This document shows positions 53,236 to 60,367 of a stretch of 64,000 nucleotides of DNA, piece after piece. The notes beneath the pieces were generated by a model. That model was not told where the DNA came from and did not search any database. It worked only from the letters and a program-made list of their open reading frames with translations. Source of the DNA: Uliginosibacterium flavum (lineage in GTDB: Bacteria > Pseudomonadota > Gammaproteobacteria > Burkholderiales > Rhodocyclaceae); the NCBI RefSeq assembly GCF_040566545.1, contig NZ_JBEWZI010000008.1:137173-201172 (forward strand). Direction: 5' to 3'. How positions within the stretch are numbered: the first letter of the stretch is position 1; the number at the start of each line of letters is the position of its first letter. Both the position numbers and the translations under genes were made by a program.

Positions 53236-53436
53236 GCCCAAACGGCTCCTTCCCCTTTTCAGGGGGAAGGCTGGGATGGGGGTTGTCACGTTCAACAAGG
53301 CCTGTCCTCAATTGAGCGTTTTTACCCCTCCTTGCCCGGAGGGTCGAGTTTGCACACTCGACCCGCTTCGACGGCGCAAGGCTTGCCTTGCGAACTCCCG
53401 TCTCAGCCCCCTTAAAGAGGGAGGGAATGTTCGGGC
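53236..53436 (+). repeat. Composite intergenic repeat, copy 2
   Basis: It matches the minus-strand reading of 7757-7890 from GCCCAAACGGCTCCTTCCCC onward and again at GAGGGAATGTT near the end. Between the conserved halves it has about 68 extra bases (around 53340-53408) with two hairpins, GGTCGAGT / ACTCGACC and GCAAGG / CCTTGC. One copy has either gained or lost this segment. Confidence 0.75.
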
Positions 53437-53439
53437 CAC

Positions 53440-53467
53440 GACTTGCGACTTGCGACTTGCGACTCGC
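53440..53467. repeat. Heptamer array, inverted copy (GACTTGC x3)
   Basis: Three perfect GACTTGC units and one variant (GACTCGC) form the reverse complement of the 52991 array. Together the two arrays bracket 53047-53439. Confidence 0.9.
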
Positions 53468-53478
53468 GCCATTCCCTC

Positions 53479-53496
53479 TGTCGCTCCTCCACGACA
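53479..53496 (+). promoter_or_regulatory. GlrR-type binding site 1 (TGTC-N10-GACA)
   Basis: TGTC at 53479-53482 and GACA at 53493-53496 are separated by exactly 10 bases. This is the consensus known for enteric GlrR. It lies 67 bases upstream of a second identical half-site pair and about 150 bases before a sigma-54 promoter. Confidence 0.7.
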
Positions 53497-53545
53497 GCCC
53501 CCAGCCCAACCCCAGCCTGCAATCCCTCCTTCACGCCCGAAACCC

Positions 53546-53563
53546 TGTCGCCAGACAGCGACA
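53546..53563 (+). promoter_or_regulatory. GlrR-type binding site 2 (TGTC-N10-GACA)
   Basis: TGTC at 53546-53549 and GACA at 53560-53563 are again separated by exactly 10 bases, about 75-85 bases before the sigma-54 -24/-12 element at 53630. That is a normal enhancer distance. Confidence 0.72.
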
Positions 53564-53629
53564 GTCAGGCACGCCGCCCGCCTGCCTGAAAGCACATCAA
53601 GCCACTGTTTCGATTGGCTTTTCCGGATC

Positions 53630-53645
53630 TGGCACGCGCCCTGCA
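53630..53645 (+). promoter_or_regulatory. Sigma-54 promoter of the bactofilin gene
   Basis: TGGCACG, four bases, then CTGCA matches the sigma-54 consensus TGGCACG-N4-TTGCW with one mismatch and keeps the invariant GG-N10-GC spacing. Transcription should start near 53656, giving a 100-base leader whose first feature is a perfect hairpin at 53661-53685. A near-match to an IHF site lies around 53596-53608. Confidence 0.75.
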
Positions 53646-53660
53646 ATGAATGGATCAGAC

Positions 53661-53685
53661 GGCGCAGCACGCTGAATGCTGCGCC
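53661..53685 (+). other. Leader hairpin of the bactofilin transcript
   Basis: GGCGCAGCA (53661-53669) and TGCTGCGCC (53677-53685) are perfect complements with a 7-base loop, immediately after the predicted start. It may stabilise the 5' end of the mRNA. Confidence 0.6.
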
Positions 53686-53755
53686 CCTCTCCCCGCCTTC
53701 TCCAGCGCCCCGCTGAAGACGCTTCGAGAATCCACTCAACACCGAAGGAGATGCC

Positions 53756-54388
53756 ATGTTCCACAAAGCCCTGACTGCCCGCATGCCCGAACCCGCCCCG
53801 GATCGCCAGCCGCGCGTGACCCACACGCCCGGCGCTTACCCGGCGCTTTCGCCACGCAACGACGCCAGGCTGCGGGACGCGGCCAATCTGAATTCCACCG
53901 AAGCAGCCCAGCAACTGGCCAGCCAAACCCTTCCCACCCCGGAGAAAAATTTGACCTCACCCGCCCCTGTTGCCGTTCCCGAAACCGAATCCCCCAGCCG
54001 CCTTGTCGTCGGCCCGAACGTCAAGCTGAAGGGCGCCGAAATTCTGGATTGCGACACGCTGATCGTCGAAGGCCGCGTCGAAGCCACGATGGACAGCCGC
54101 GTGCTGCGCATCGCCGACAAGGGCGCCTTCTCCGGCAAGGTCAGCATTGACGTGGCCGAAATTCACGGCCAATTCGAGGGCGACCTCACCGCCCGCCAGC
54201 AACTGATCATCCACGCCACCGGTCGCGTCAAAGGCACGATCCGCTACGGCAGCCTGCTGGTCGAGGCCGGCGGCCAGATCAGCGGCGACATACAAGCCCT
54301 GGAGCAATCCCGCTCCGGCGAACTGCGCACACAAGGAAAGGAGGCCGACCGACCAAAACTCACTGCTCTGATCAGCTCGGTAGCCTGA
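53756..54388 (+). CDS. Bactofilin (polymer-forming cytoskeletal protein)
   Basis: A 210-aa protein. A disordered Pro/Ala N-tail (residues 1-80) precedes the bactofilin beta-helix (about 82-185), with repeating VVGPNVKLKGAEI, LIVEGRVEATM and GQFEGDLTARQQLIIHATGRVKGTI segments. Bactofilins form membrane-associated filaments that scaffold wall-modifying enzymes. AAGGAG lies 7 bases before the ATG. The upstream sigma-54 promoter and GlrR-type sites tie it to the kinase operon. Confidence 0.92.
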   Translation: MFHKALTARMPEPAPDRQPRVTHTPGAYPALSPRNDARLRDAANLNSTEAAQQLASQTLPTPEKNLTSPAPVAVPETESPSRLVVGPNVKLKGAEILDCDTLIVEGRVEATMDSRVLRIADKGAFSGKVSIDVAEIHGQFEGDLTARQQLIIHATGRVKGTIRYGSLLVEAGGQISGDIQALEQSRSGELRTQGKEADRPKLTALISSVA

Positions 54389-54562
54389 GGCGACTTCTCG
54401 ATCAAGCCAAGCCCCGGTGTTGCCCGGCGCGTGCTGCAACACGCTGCCACGTGGGTTTCCAGGGTTTCGCTTGATCCATGCAGAAGTTCGTCAAACCGGT
54501 CGTCGTCCTCCCGGCCCGGTCTGGCAGCCTCTGGCTATCGATCTACGCGCGTTACTATTTAC

Positions 54563-54589
54563 GCCCGGTCCCCCGACCGGGCTTTTTTT
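54563..54589 (+). terminator. Rho-independent terminator
   Basis: An 8-bp stem GCCCGGTC / GACCGGGC with a CCCC loop, followed by seven T residues. It lies 175 bases after the bactofilin stop and ends that transcript; the interval 54389-54562 holds no gene I can recognise. Confidence 0.9.
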
Positions 54590-54678
54590 CGACCATAGCC
54601 TCTCAAGAAACATAAACGTAAGTTACTGTTTTTATTAAGAACACCTATTCCACGATTTTGGTGGGATTGGGATGCTGA

Positions 54679-54741
54679 AGAGCCGCACGCAGCGGGCCTG
54701 TCCCGGCAACCTGCCTGCAGACCCTTACCCAGAGCGGCTCT
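54679..54741. repeat. Dispersed hairpin element (long-loop form)
   Basis: AGAGCCGC (54679-54686) and GCGGCTCT (54734-54741) are the same family arms as in the short copies, but here they enclose about 47 bases that include CTGCCTGCAG. Two different small repeats follow at 54757-54815: GTGCGAC / GTCGCAC and GCCGACT / AGTCGGC. Confidence 0.65.
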
Positions 54742-54756
54742 ACAACCCCCTTGCAG

Positions 54757-54815
54757 GTGCGACCTTAGTCGCACACCACGCCAGGCTGGCCGACTGAAGT
54801 CGGCACTACGGACAC
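54757..54815. repeat. Two REP-like hairpins
   Basis: GTGCGACCTTAGTCGCAC and GCCGACTGAAGTCGGC each form a small perfect stem with a short loop, ending in CACTACGG. They lie just downstream of the FAD oxidoreductase stop on the other strand. This style is common in dispersed REP elements of Gram-negative bacteria. Confidence 0.65.
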
Positions 54816-54840
54816 GTGGTTTCGAATAAGGCTTCACCCC

Positions 54841-56571
54841 TCAATTCAGCCGCCCATCCACATCCGGCGTCTGATCAAGCGGCGGAAACTCCGAATCAAC
54901 AGGCGCAAACACCGCCTGGCGCTGCGCCGACCGGCTTGCCGTCACACCATCCAGTTGCAGGGCGCGCAAAGCGGCATCCGCATCCTGATGCCGGGTATAA
55001 CGCCCCGGGCTGATGACCTGCACCGGATCCAGCGCCAGCTTGAGACGGGTGTGCAACTGTGCCGTCACACTATCGACGGGCGGATGCACCAGATGCATGG
55101 TGTCGGAGCCGATCCGGTACGGCGGCCAGCCCTGCGCCAGCCCGGCCTTGACCAGATCCACGTAGCAGGCCTTGGCGCGCACGGCGGCGATCGCGTCATC
55201 GCGCCGGAAGAGGATCGGAATGGTTGCCGAGAGCACGCGCGAGCTGCGCGTGGTCAGAGCCAGCAACGGATCGAAACCGTGGCGCTGCAGCACCTCGCTC
55301 ATCACCGTTTCATAACGTGCCACGCTGGCTGCATTCAGTGGCACCAGCGGCGCGTACCAGAGGATGCCGCTGCCATCGCGCGCCGGATCGCTGGCGAGGC
55401 CAAGTTCGCGCGGCAAGGCTTCCAGCGCATAGGCAATGCGCAGAAAGGCCACGATAGGCCGCCCCTGCACCGTGCCCAGCGCATTCACCAGCGAACCGAG
55501 ATGGCGTCGGATATGCGGCAGAAAACCCTGCGGCAGCACACCGAACAGCTTGTCCAGCCAGCGCACCTCACGCGGCGTAAAAGACCACACGCGGCAGCCG
55601 TCGAGGCGCCGCCGGATATCGCGCGCCGCGCCGGCCACCATCGCCCGCGAGCCGTACAGCGTAGCAATCGCCGTCCAGCGCGCAATGCGGCGCTGCTGCG
55701 CCTGGCCATCGAGATAAGCCATGCGCGCCTCGCCACGCGCCTCGCTGGCCAGCGGCGCATCCGCCTGTGTCGACAGAATGCGATAGTCATTCATCGCAAT
55801 CACCCCGCCGATGCCGGGAATCTCTTCCACCAACCGAGACAGCGCCGCCTGATCGGCCTGAAATGCCGCCGAGCTGGGCCATTCCAGCACCAGAATGCGC
55901 ACCGCCTCCGGCACGCGCGCCAGCTGCAGCGTGGCCCGCGTCACGATGCCGAGATTGCCCTGACGCAGCAAGCCGCCCCAGGCCGGGCCGGTGCCGCAAG
56001 ACCAGCGCTCGGCCATGTCGGCGCAATCCATGTCGGCATAGACATGGCGGAACGGACTGCCATCGCCCCAGAATCCGTCCAACGCCGCCAACGCAGAAAA
56101 GTGATCAGCCACCGGCGTCAGGCCGTAACCGCCATCCAGCGCATTGCCCAGCAAATTGCCATTCGGGCCGACGCCTGTGGTGGGCACCAGCAGATCCGCG
56201 CCGCTGGCGGCAATCGCCTGTTCCAGATCGGCCTGGGTCACGCCGGGCTGGATCTCCGCCGTGGCATTTTCCACGTTGATTGTCACTGCGCGCAGCGCCG
56301 ACAGATCCAGCAGGATCGTGCCTTCAACCGCTGGGCGCGCGGTGCCATAGCCGAAATTGCGCCCGCCACTGACCGGCCACAGCGCCTGCCGATGGCGGTT
56401 CGCCGCCAGCACAATGAGACGGATCGCCGCCGCATCCAGCACGCGGATCGCGCCGCCAAAACCGATCTGCGAAGCGCCCGTGTCGGCGCCGAAATCCCTC
56501 GCCGCCGCCTGCGCGTCAAAAACTTCCGTCCCGCCCAGCCTGCCAATCTCTTCCAGAAACGTGTTGTGCAT
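54841..56571 (-). CDS. FAD-binding oxidoreductase (vanillyl-alcohol oxidase / 4-cresol dehydrogenase type)
   Basis: A 576-aa flavoenzyme. The FAD_binding_4 domain has VSGGRNFGYGTARP (residues 68-80 region), NVENATAEIQPGVTQADLEQ and GPNGNLLGNALDGGYGLTP. The substrate domain follows and ends in the RLKLALDPVQVISPGRY segment common to the VAO family. The ATG at 56571 follows AGAAGGA; the frame is open to 56619. The His residue used for covalent FAD is not identifiable with certainty. Substrate is probably an alcohol, phenol or sugar acid; the neighbouring hexuronate genes suggest the last. Confidence 0.8.
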   Translation of the reverse strand: MHNTFLEEIGRLGGTEVFDAQAAARDFGADTGASQIGFGGAIRVLDAAAIRLIVLAANRHRQALWPVSGGRNFGYGTARPAVEGTILLDLSALRAVTINVENATAEIQPGVTQADLEQAIAASGADLLVPTTGVGPNGNLLGNALDGGYGLTPVADHFSALAALDGFWGDGSPFRHVYADMDCADMAERWSCGTGPAWGGLLRQGNLGIVTRATLQLARVPEAVRILVLEWPSSAAFQADQAALSRLVEEIPGIGGVIAMNDYRILSTQADAPLASEARGEARMAYLDGQAQQRRIARWTAIATLYGSRAMVAGAARDIRRRLDGCRVWSFTPREVRWLDKLFGVLPQGFLPHIRRHLGSLVNALGTVQGRPIVAFLRIAYALEALPRELGLASDPARDGSGILWYAPLVPLNAASVARYETVMSEVLQRHGFDPLLALTTRSSRVLSATIPILFRRDDAIAAVRAKACYVDLVKAGLAQGWPPYRIGSDTMHLVHPPVDSVTAQLHTRLKLALDPVQVISPGRYTRHQDADAALRALQLDGVTASRSAQRQAVFAPVDSEFPPLDQTPDVDGRLN

Positions 56572-56725
56572 GATTCCTTCTCCCTTGGTGAGCCTGCTTT
56601 CGATGGATCCAGCCGCCACAAAGTATATGGAGGCCCAGAAACACTGAAGGGACTGCCGCAGTCAGGCGACATACGGCATGGGATTAAAGGCACAAACGGA
56701 TTTACGCAAAACTCTGGCAGGCCGA

Positions 56726-56748
56726 AGAGCAGCACGCAGCCTTGCTCT
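56726..56748. repeat. Dispersed hairpin element (diverged)
   Basis: AGAGCA and TGCTCT flank a GCACGCAGCC loop; further along GGCCGCTGGGCGCGGC occurs near 56810. This 56572-56850 interval between the FAD gene and the GntR gene is otherwise featureless apart from an ACGGGCAG-type short repeat. Confidence 0.45.
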
Positions 56749-56850
56749 GCGAGCACCCTGCCCGTTCAGGCAGGACAGGATTGGCCATACGGGCAGCATG
56801 GATACGAACGGCCGCTGGGCGCGGCTGTGCAGCAGGCCCTTCGAGCAGAT

Positions 56851-57522
56851 TCAGCTGCCCTCGAACATCTCCGGATAGCGTCGCGCCAGTTCCGGCAGTT
56901 GCTGCAGGATCTCGGCCATGTGCGCGCGCACGGCCGCCTCAGCCGCATTCGCGTCGTGGGCGGCAATCGCCTCGACGATCTCGCTGTGCTGGGCGATCAG
57001 GCGCTGCGCCGGGCTGACATCGATGTAACTCAGATAGCGCACACGATCCATCTGCGCCTTGATCTGATCAACCACGCGCCAGGCCGATTCGCGTCCGGCA
57101 ATCACGGCAATCTCGCGATGCATCGCCTCATCGGCGGCTAGAAATTCGGCATTGCTTGTTGCCACAGCCTGCGTGGCCAGCGTCGCCTGCAGGCGCGCAA
57201 TCGCCGCCGCATCGGCCTTGCCGGCGGCCTCGCGCGCCACCGCGACTTCGATGGCCTCGCGCACGAAGCGCGCGTCCAGCACATCATCCATCACGATGCG
57301 TTTGACGAAGGTGCCGCGCTGCGGGCGGATCTCGACCAGATCTTCCTGAGCCAGACGGATGAAGGCCTCGCGCACGGGCTGACGGCTCACCAAATATCGC
57401 GCCGCGATTTCGGCCTCGGACAGCGCCGTACCGGGTGTGAGTTCGGCACGCACGATGGCGTCGCGCAGTTGCTGATGCACCTGAGCGCCGATGGAAGCGG
57501 CTCTTTGTGGAATGACTTTCAT
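56851..57522 (-). CDS. GntR/FadR-subfamily (FCD) transcriptional regulator
   Basis: A 223-aa regulator. The N-terminal winged helix contains VHQQLRDAIVRAELTPGTALSEAEIA in two parts and VSRQPVREAFIRLAQEDLVEI; the C-terminal FCD helical bundle is typical of hexuronate regulators. It is divergent from uxuA with 70 bases between starts. Hexuronate genes here would be its obvious targets, relieved by a uronate intermediate. Confidence 0.9.
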   Translation of the reverse strand: MKVIPQRAASIGAQVHQQLRDAIVRAELTPGTALSEAEIAARYLVSRQPVREAFIRLAQEDLVEIRPQRGTFVKRIVMDDVLDARFVREAIEVAVAREAAGKADAAAIARLQATLATQAVATSNAEFLAADEAMHREIAVIAGRESAWRVVDQIKAQMDRVRYLSYIDVSPAQRLIAQHSEIVEAIAAHDANAAEAAVRAHMAEILQQLPELARRYPEMFEGS

Positions 57523-57529
57523 CTGCGTA

Positions 57530-57557
57530 TTGACCTCGAAAAACTCACTGCTATACT
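57530..57557 (+). promoter_or_regulatory. Promoter of uxuA
   Basis: TTGACC (57530-57535) and TATACT (57552-57557) with 16-base spacing lie 35 bases upstream of the uxuA start. Both hexamers are near consensus for sigma-70. An ACTACCATACAAGTT stretch overlapping the -10 could be the regulator operator, though it does not match the sites found before uxaC. Confidence 0.65.
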
Positions 57558-57592
57558 ACCATACAAGTTAGATCACCCAATGGAGTTGCGCA

Positions 57593-58663
57593 ATGAAGAT
57601 GACCTTCCGCTGGTATGGCGAAAACGATCCGGTGAAGCTTGAATACATCCGCCAGATCCCCGGGATCGATGGCATCGTCTCGGCCATTTACGATGTGCCG
57701 GTCGGCGAAGTCTGGCCGCTGGAGAGCCTGCAAAAGCTCAAGGCGCGCATCGAAAGTGCCGGGCTGAAATTCGAAGTGGTCGAAAGCGTGCCGGTGCATG
57801 AGGACATCAAACTCGGCAAACCCTCGCGCGACCGCCTGATCGCCAATTACCAGCAGAACATCCGCAACTGCGCGGCCGCTGGCATCAAGGTGATTTGCTA
57901 CAACTTCATGCCGGTCTTCGACTGGACCCGCACCGAGCTGGCGATGGAGTTGCCAGACGGCTCCACGACCCTGTCCTTTGACGCCGCCGCCATCGAGAAA
58001 CTCGACCTGTCCAAGGGCATTTCCCTGCCCGGCTGGGACAGCAGCTATCAGGCAGATCAGCTGCGCGCACTCCTCGACGAATACGCCGCCGTGGGCGAAG
58101 AGCAGTTGTGGGCGAATCTGGAATATTTCCTCAAGGCCATCATCCCGGTCGCCGAGGAAGCCAACGTGAAAATGGCGATGCACCCGGATGATCCGCCGCG
58201 CCCGATCTTCGGCCTGCCGCGCATCGTCAAGAATCGCGACGATCTGGCACGTCTGGTGAAGATCGTGGATTCGCTCGCCAACGGCATCACACTGTGTTCC
58301 GGCTCGCTGGGCGCCGATCTGTGCAACAACATCGAGGCGCTGGTGCGCGAATTCGGCGGCATGGGTCGCATCCACTTCGGCCACCTGCGCAATGTCGCGG
58401 TCGAGCCGGATGGCAGCTTCCATGAATCGGCGCATCTGTCCTGTACGGGTTCGCTTGATATGGCCCGCATCCTGCGCGCCTATCATGAGGTAGGCTTTGA
58501 AGGCTATGTGCGCCCGGATCACGGCCGCATGATCTGGGGCGAAACCGGCAAGCCCGGCTACGGCCTCTACGACCGCGCCCTCGGCGCCGTGTATCTGAAC
58601 GGCCTGTGGGAAGCGATCACCAAGTTTGTCCCCGCCAATTCTGAACAGAAAGATGCCGCATGA
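57593..58663 (+). CDS. uxuA: Mannonate dehydratase
   Basis: A 356-aa enzyme converting D-mannonate to 2-dehydro-3-deoxy-gluconate in hexuronate breakdown. WYGENDPVKLEYIRQIPG opens the protein, and VICYNFMPVFDWTRTEL, KMAMHPDDPPRPIFGLPRI and YVRPDHGRMIWGE are the conserved metal-binding and catalytic segments. Length matches the family. The SDR gene overlaps its stop by ATGA. Confidence 0.96.
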   Translation: MKMTFRWYGENDPVKLEYIRQIPGIDGIVSAIYDVPVGEVWPLESLQKLKARIESAGLKFEVVESVPVHEDIKLGKPSRDRLIANYQQNIRNCAAAGIKVICYNFMPVFDWTRTELAMELPDGSTTLSFDAAAIEKLDLSKGISLPGWDSSYQADQLRALLDEYAAVGEEQLWANLEYFLKAIIPVAEEANVKMAMHPDDPPRPIFGLPRIVKNRDDLARLVKIVDSLANGITLCSGSLGADLCNNIEALVREFGGMGRIHFGHLRNVAVEPDGSFHESAHLSCTGSLDMARILRAYHEVGFEGYVRPDHGRMIWGETGKPGYGLYDRALGAVYLNGLWEAITKFVPANSEQKDAA

Positions 58664-59514
58664 GCACCGTCGACAACACCCTGCCCTTCTCGATTGATCT
58701 GAACAATAAAGTCGCCGTCGTCACCGGCGGCTCCGGCGTGCTCGGCGCCGCCATGTGCCGCGCGCTAGCCGCCTGCGGCGCCAAGGTCGTGATCATCGGC
58801 CGCGATCTGCTCAAGGCCGAAGCGCTGGCCGCCGAGATCGAAAACACCGGCGGCATCGCCTTGGGCATGTCTTGCGACGTGCTCAACCGCGCCGCGCTGG
58901 AAACCTGCGCCGCGCACATCGCCAGCACCTTCGGTCCCTGCGACATCCTGATCAACGGCGCCGGCGGCAACCATCCCAAGGGCATCAGCGATCAGGAATA
59001 CCTGAACACCAACGCCCCTGGCAGCAGCTTCTTCGATCTGGACATGGAAGGCTTCAAATTCGTGTTCGATCTGAACCTGATGGGCACCCTCCTGCCCAGC
59101 CAGGTCTTCGCCAAGCAGATGCTCGGGCGCACCGGCTGCAGCATCATCAACATCTCGTCCATGTCTGCGATTCGCCCGCTGACCAAAGTCGCCGCCTACA
59201 GCGGCGCCAAGGCCGCGGTGAGCAACTTCACCCAATGGCTGGCCGTGCATCTGGGCCAATCCGGCATCCGCGTGAACGCCATCGCCCCCGGCTTCTTCAT
59301 CACCGAGCAGAACCAGAAACTGCTGGTGCAGGACGACGGCAACTTCACGCCCCGCGCTCAGAAAGTCATTGCCCAAACCCCGATGCGCCGCTTCGGCGAA
59401 GCCAACGAACTGATCGGCGCCCTGCTGTGGCTGGCCGAGAGCAAAGCCTCCGGCTTCGTCACCGGCTCGATCATCGCCGTGGATGGCGGTTTCTCGGCTT
59501 ACGCGGGAGTTTGA
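58660..59514 (+). CDS. SDR-type fructuronate reductase (D-mannonate oxidoreductase)
   Basis: A 284-aa short-chain dehydrogenase. TGGSGVLG (22-29) binds NAD(P), the catalytic Tyr and Lys are Y180 and K184 (AAYSGAK), and Ser lies in the ISSMSAIRP segment. It sits directly after uxuA and so most likely reduces D-fructuronate to D-mannonate. This non-orthologous SDR replaces the longer UxuB of enterics, as in some Gram-positive uronate operons. The substrate is inferred from position. Confidence 0.85.
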   Translation: MSTVDNTLPFSIDLNNKVAVVTGGSGVLGAAMCRALAACGAKVVIIGRDLLKAEALAAEIENTGGIALGMSCDVLNRAALETCAAHIASTFGPCDILINGAGGNHPKGISDQEYLNTNAPGSSFFDLDMEGFKFVFDLNLMGTLLPSQVFAKQMLGRTGCSIINISSMSAIRPLTKVAAYSGAKAAVSNFTQWLAVHLGQSGIRVNAIAPGFFITEQNQKLLVQDDGNFTPRAQKVIAQTPMRRFGEANELIGALLWLAESKASGFVTGSIIAVDGGFSAYAGV

Positions 59515-59526
59515 AAACGGCCTGGC

Positions 59527-59613
59527 CGGAGAGCCGCCCTGGACGGGACTCTCCGAGCAGCTTGGTTGTAAAGGGAAGCGGGGTGATGCTCTACAGGCAT
59601 GCTTGTGTAGAGC
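59527..59613. repeat. Two dispersed hairpin elements
   Basis: CGGAGAGCCGC / CGGGACTCTCCG (59527-59555) and GCTCTACA / TGTAGAGC with a GGCATGCTTG loop (59588-59613) lie between the SDR gene and the AT-richer orphan. They are variants of the GAAGAG family and mark the left edge of the interruption. Confidence 0.6.
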
Positions 59614-59690
59614 GTCAATGAAGCACAGCGAATTGCGCCGAATGAAGAGTTTCAATACCACCCATACAAACCGTTACTTGCCGAGGTGCC

Positions 59691-60137
59691 ATGTCTTTTT
59701 CAAATGAATATATTTCTGCTGAAGATTTCGCAAGATTCAACCTGAGGGATCTCAACACTCGACCAAGCTGGCTAAAGATGAGCCCTTGGTACCCATCTGA
59801 CTCTTGGACGATTGATCGTGATGCGGATATTTGGTTGCGCAAAGTTTTGACGGAATCCGATCACACGGCAAGCGACGGTGGCTACACCGGGGTGAGCCTC
59901 TGGAATTTCTATTGGAAGGGTGTCTTGATGTTTGTGACGCTGAAGACGATCGAAACGACTGGAGGCGTCGGGCAGTCCTGTTGGGCAAAAAAGAAATTGC
60001 TTTCGATGGACCTTCCTGATGACCTGAAAAAAGACCGGGCTCGCATTCTTGAGGACTTGGAGGCCGCTCTCATTGCGTATAAAGATGGTGGAGTTTTTTC
60101 TGCGAGTTCTGAGTATTCGCTCACGCTTGAGGCGTAG
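59691..60137 (+). CDS. Hypothetical protein, AT-richer orphan inside hexuronate group
   Basis: A 148-aa soluble acidic protein with GAGG five bases before its ATG. It has a Trp-rich N-terminal half (RPSWLKMSPWYPSDSW, SLWNFYWKG) and a helical C-terminus. I recognise no family. Its base composition is lower in GC than all surrounding genes, and hairpin elements flank it on both sides (59527-59613 and 60182-60214). It appears to be an insertion between the uxu genes and uxaC. Confidence 0.6.
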   Translation: MSFSNEYISAEDFARFNLRDLNTRPSWLKMSPWYPSDSWTIDRDADIWLRKVLTESDHTASDGGYTGVSLWNFYWKGVLMFVTLKTIETTGGVGQSCWAKKKLLSMDLPDDLKKDRARILEDLEAALIAYKDGGVFSASSEYSLTLEA

Positions 60138-60181
60138 TTACGCCTGAGAACCGCGCAGGACGGGATTCTCCAGACAGCCAA

Positions 60182-60214
60182 GCCGAAGACCCAAGCTGCA
60201 CGCGGCTCTTCGGC
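60182..60214. repeat. Dispersed hairpin element
   Basis: GCCGAAGA (60182-60189) and TCTTCGGC (60207-60214) pair perfectly around a 17-base loop containing CACGCGGC. A related CTGAGAACCGC / GGGATTCTC pair lies at 60143-60170. They form the right edge of the orphan gene. Confidence 0.65.
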
Positions 60215-60253
60215 AGTCATTACAAACGCCAGCAAACACCGAAACACAAAACT

Positions 60254-60311
60254 TAGTCAGACAACTTAGGGTAAATCCGGGTTTGTGGCACAATTGGTCT
60301 GACAACATAAT
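60254..60311 (+). promoter_or_regulatory. uxaC promoter with two GntR-type operators
   Basis: TTGTGG (60283-60288) and CATAAT (60306-60311) at 17-base spacing form a promoter. A TTGGTCTGACAAC half-palindrome (60294-60306) occupies the spacer and a TAGTCAGACAACT copy lies upstream (60254-60266). Such GGTC-N-GACA sequences are typical FCD/GntR operators. The divergent regulator at 56851 is the natural candidate. Confidence 0.65.
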
Positions 60312-60367
60312 CACTCTTTTCGCTTGTGGCCTTCATAGGCCCTCACGCATTTCAGGAGATCACCCGC

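Noticed and set aside
54955..57141. A 728-codon frame antisense to the FAD oxidoreductase and regulator
   Set aside because: High-GC shadow of real genes; no family features.
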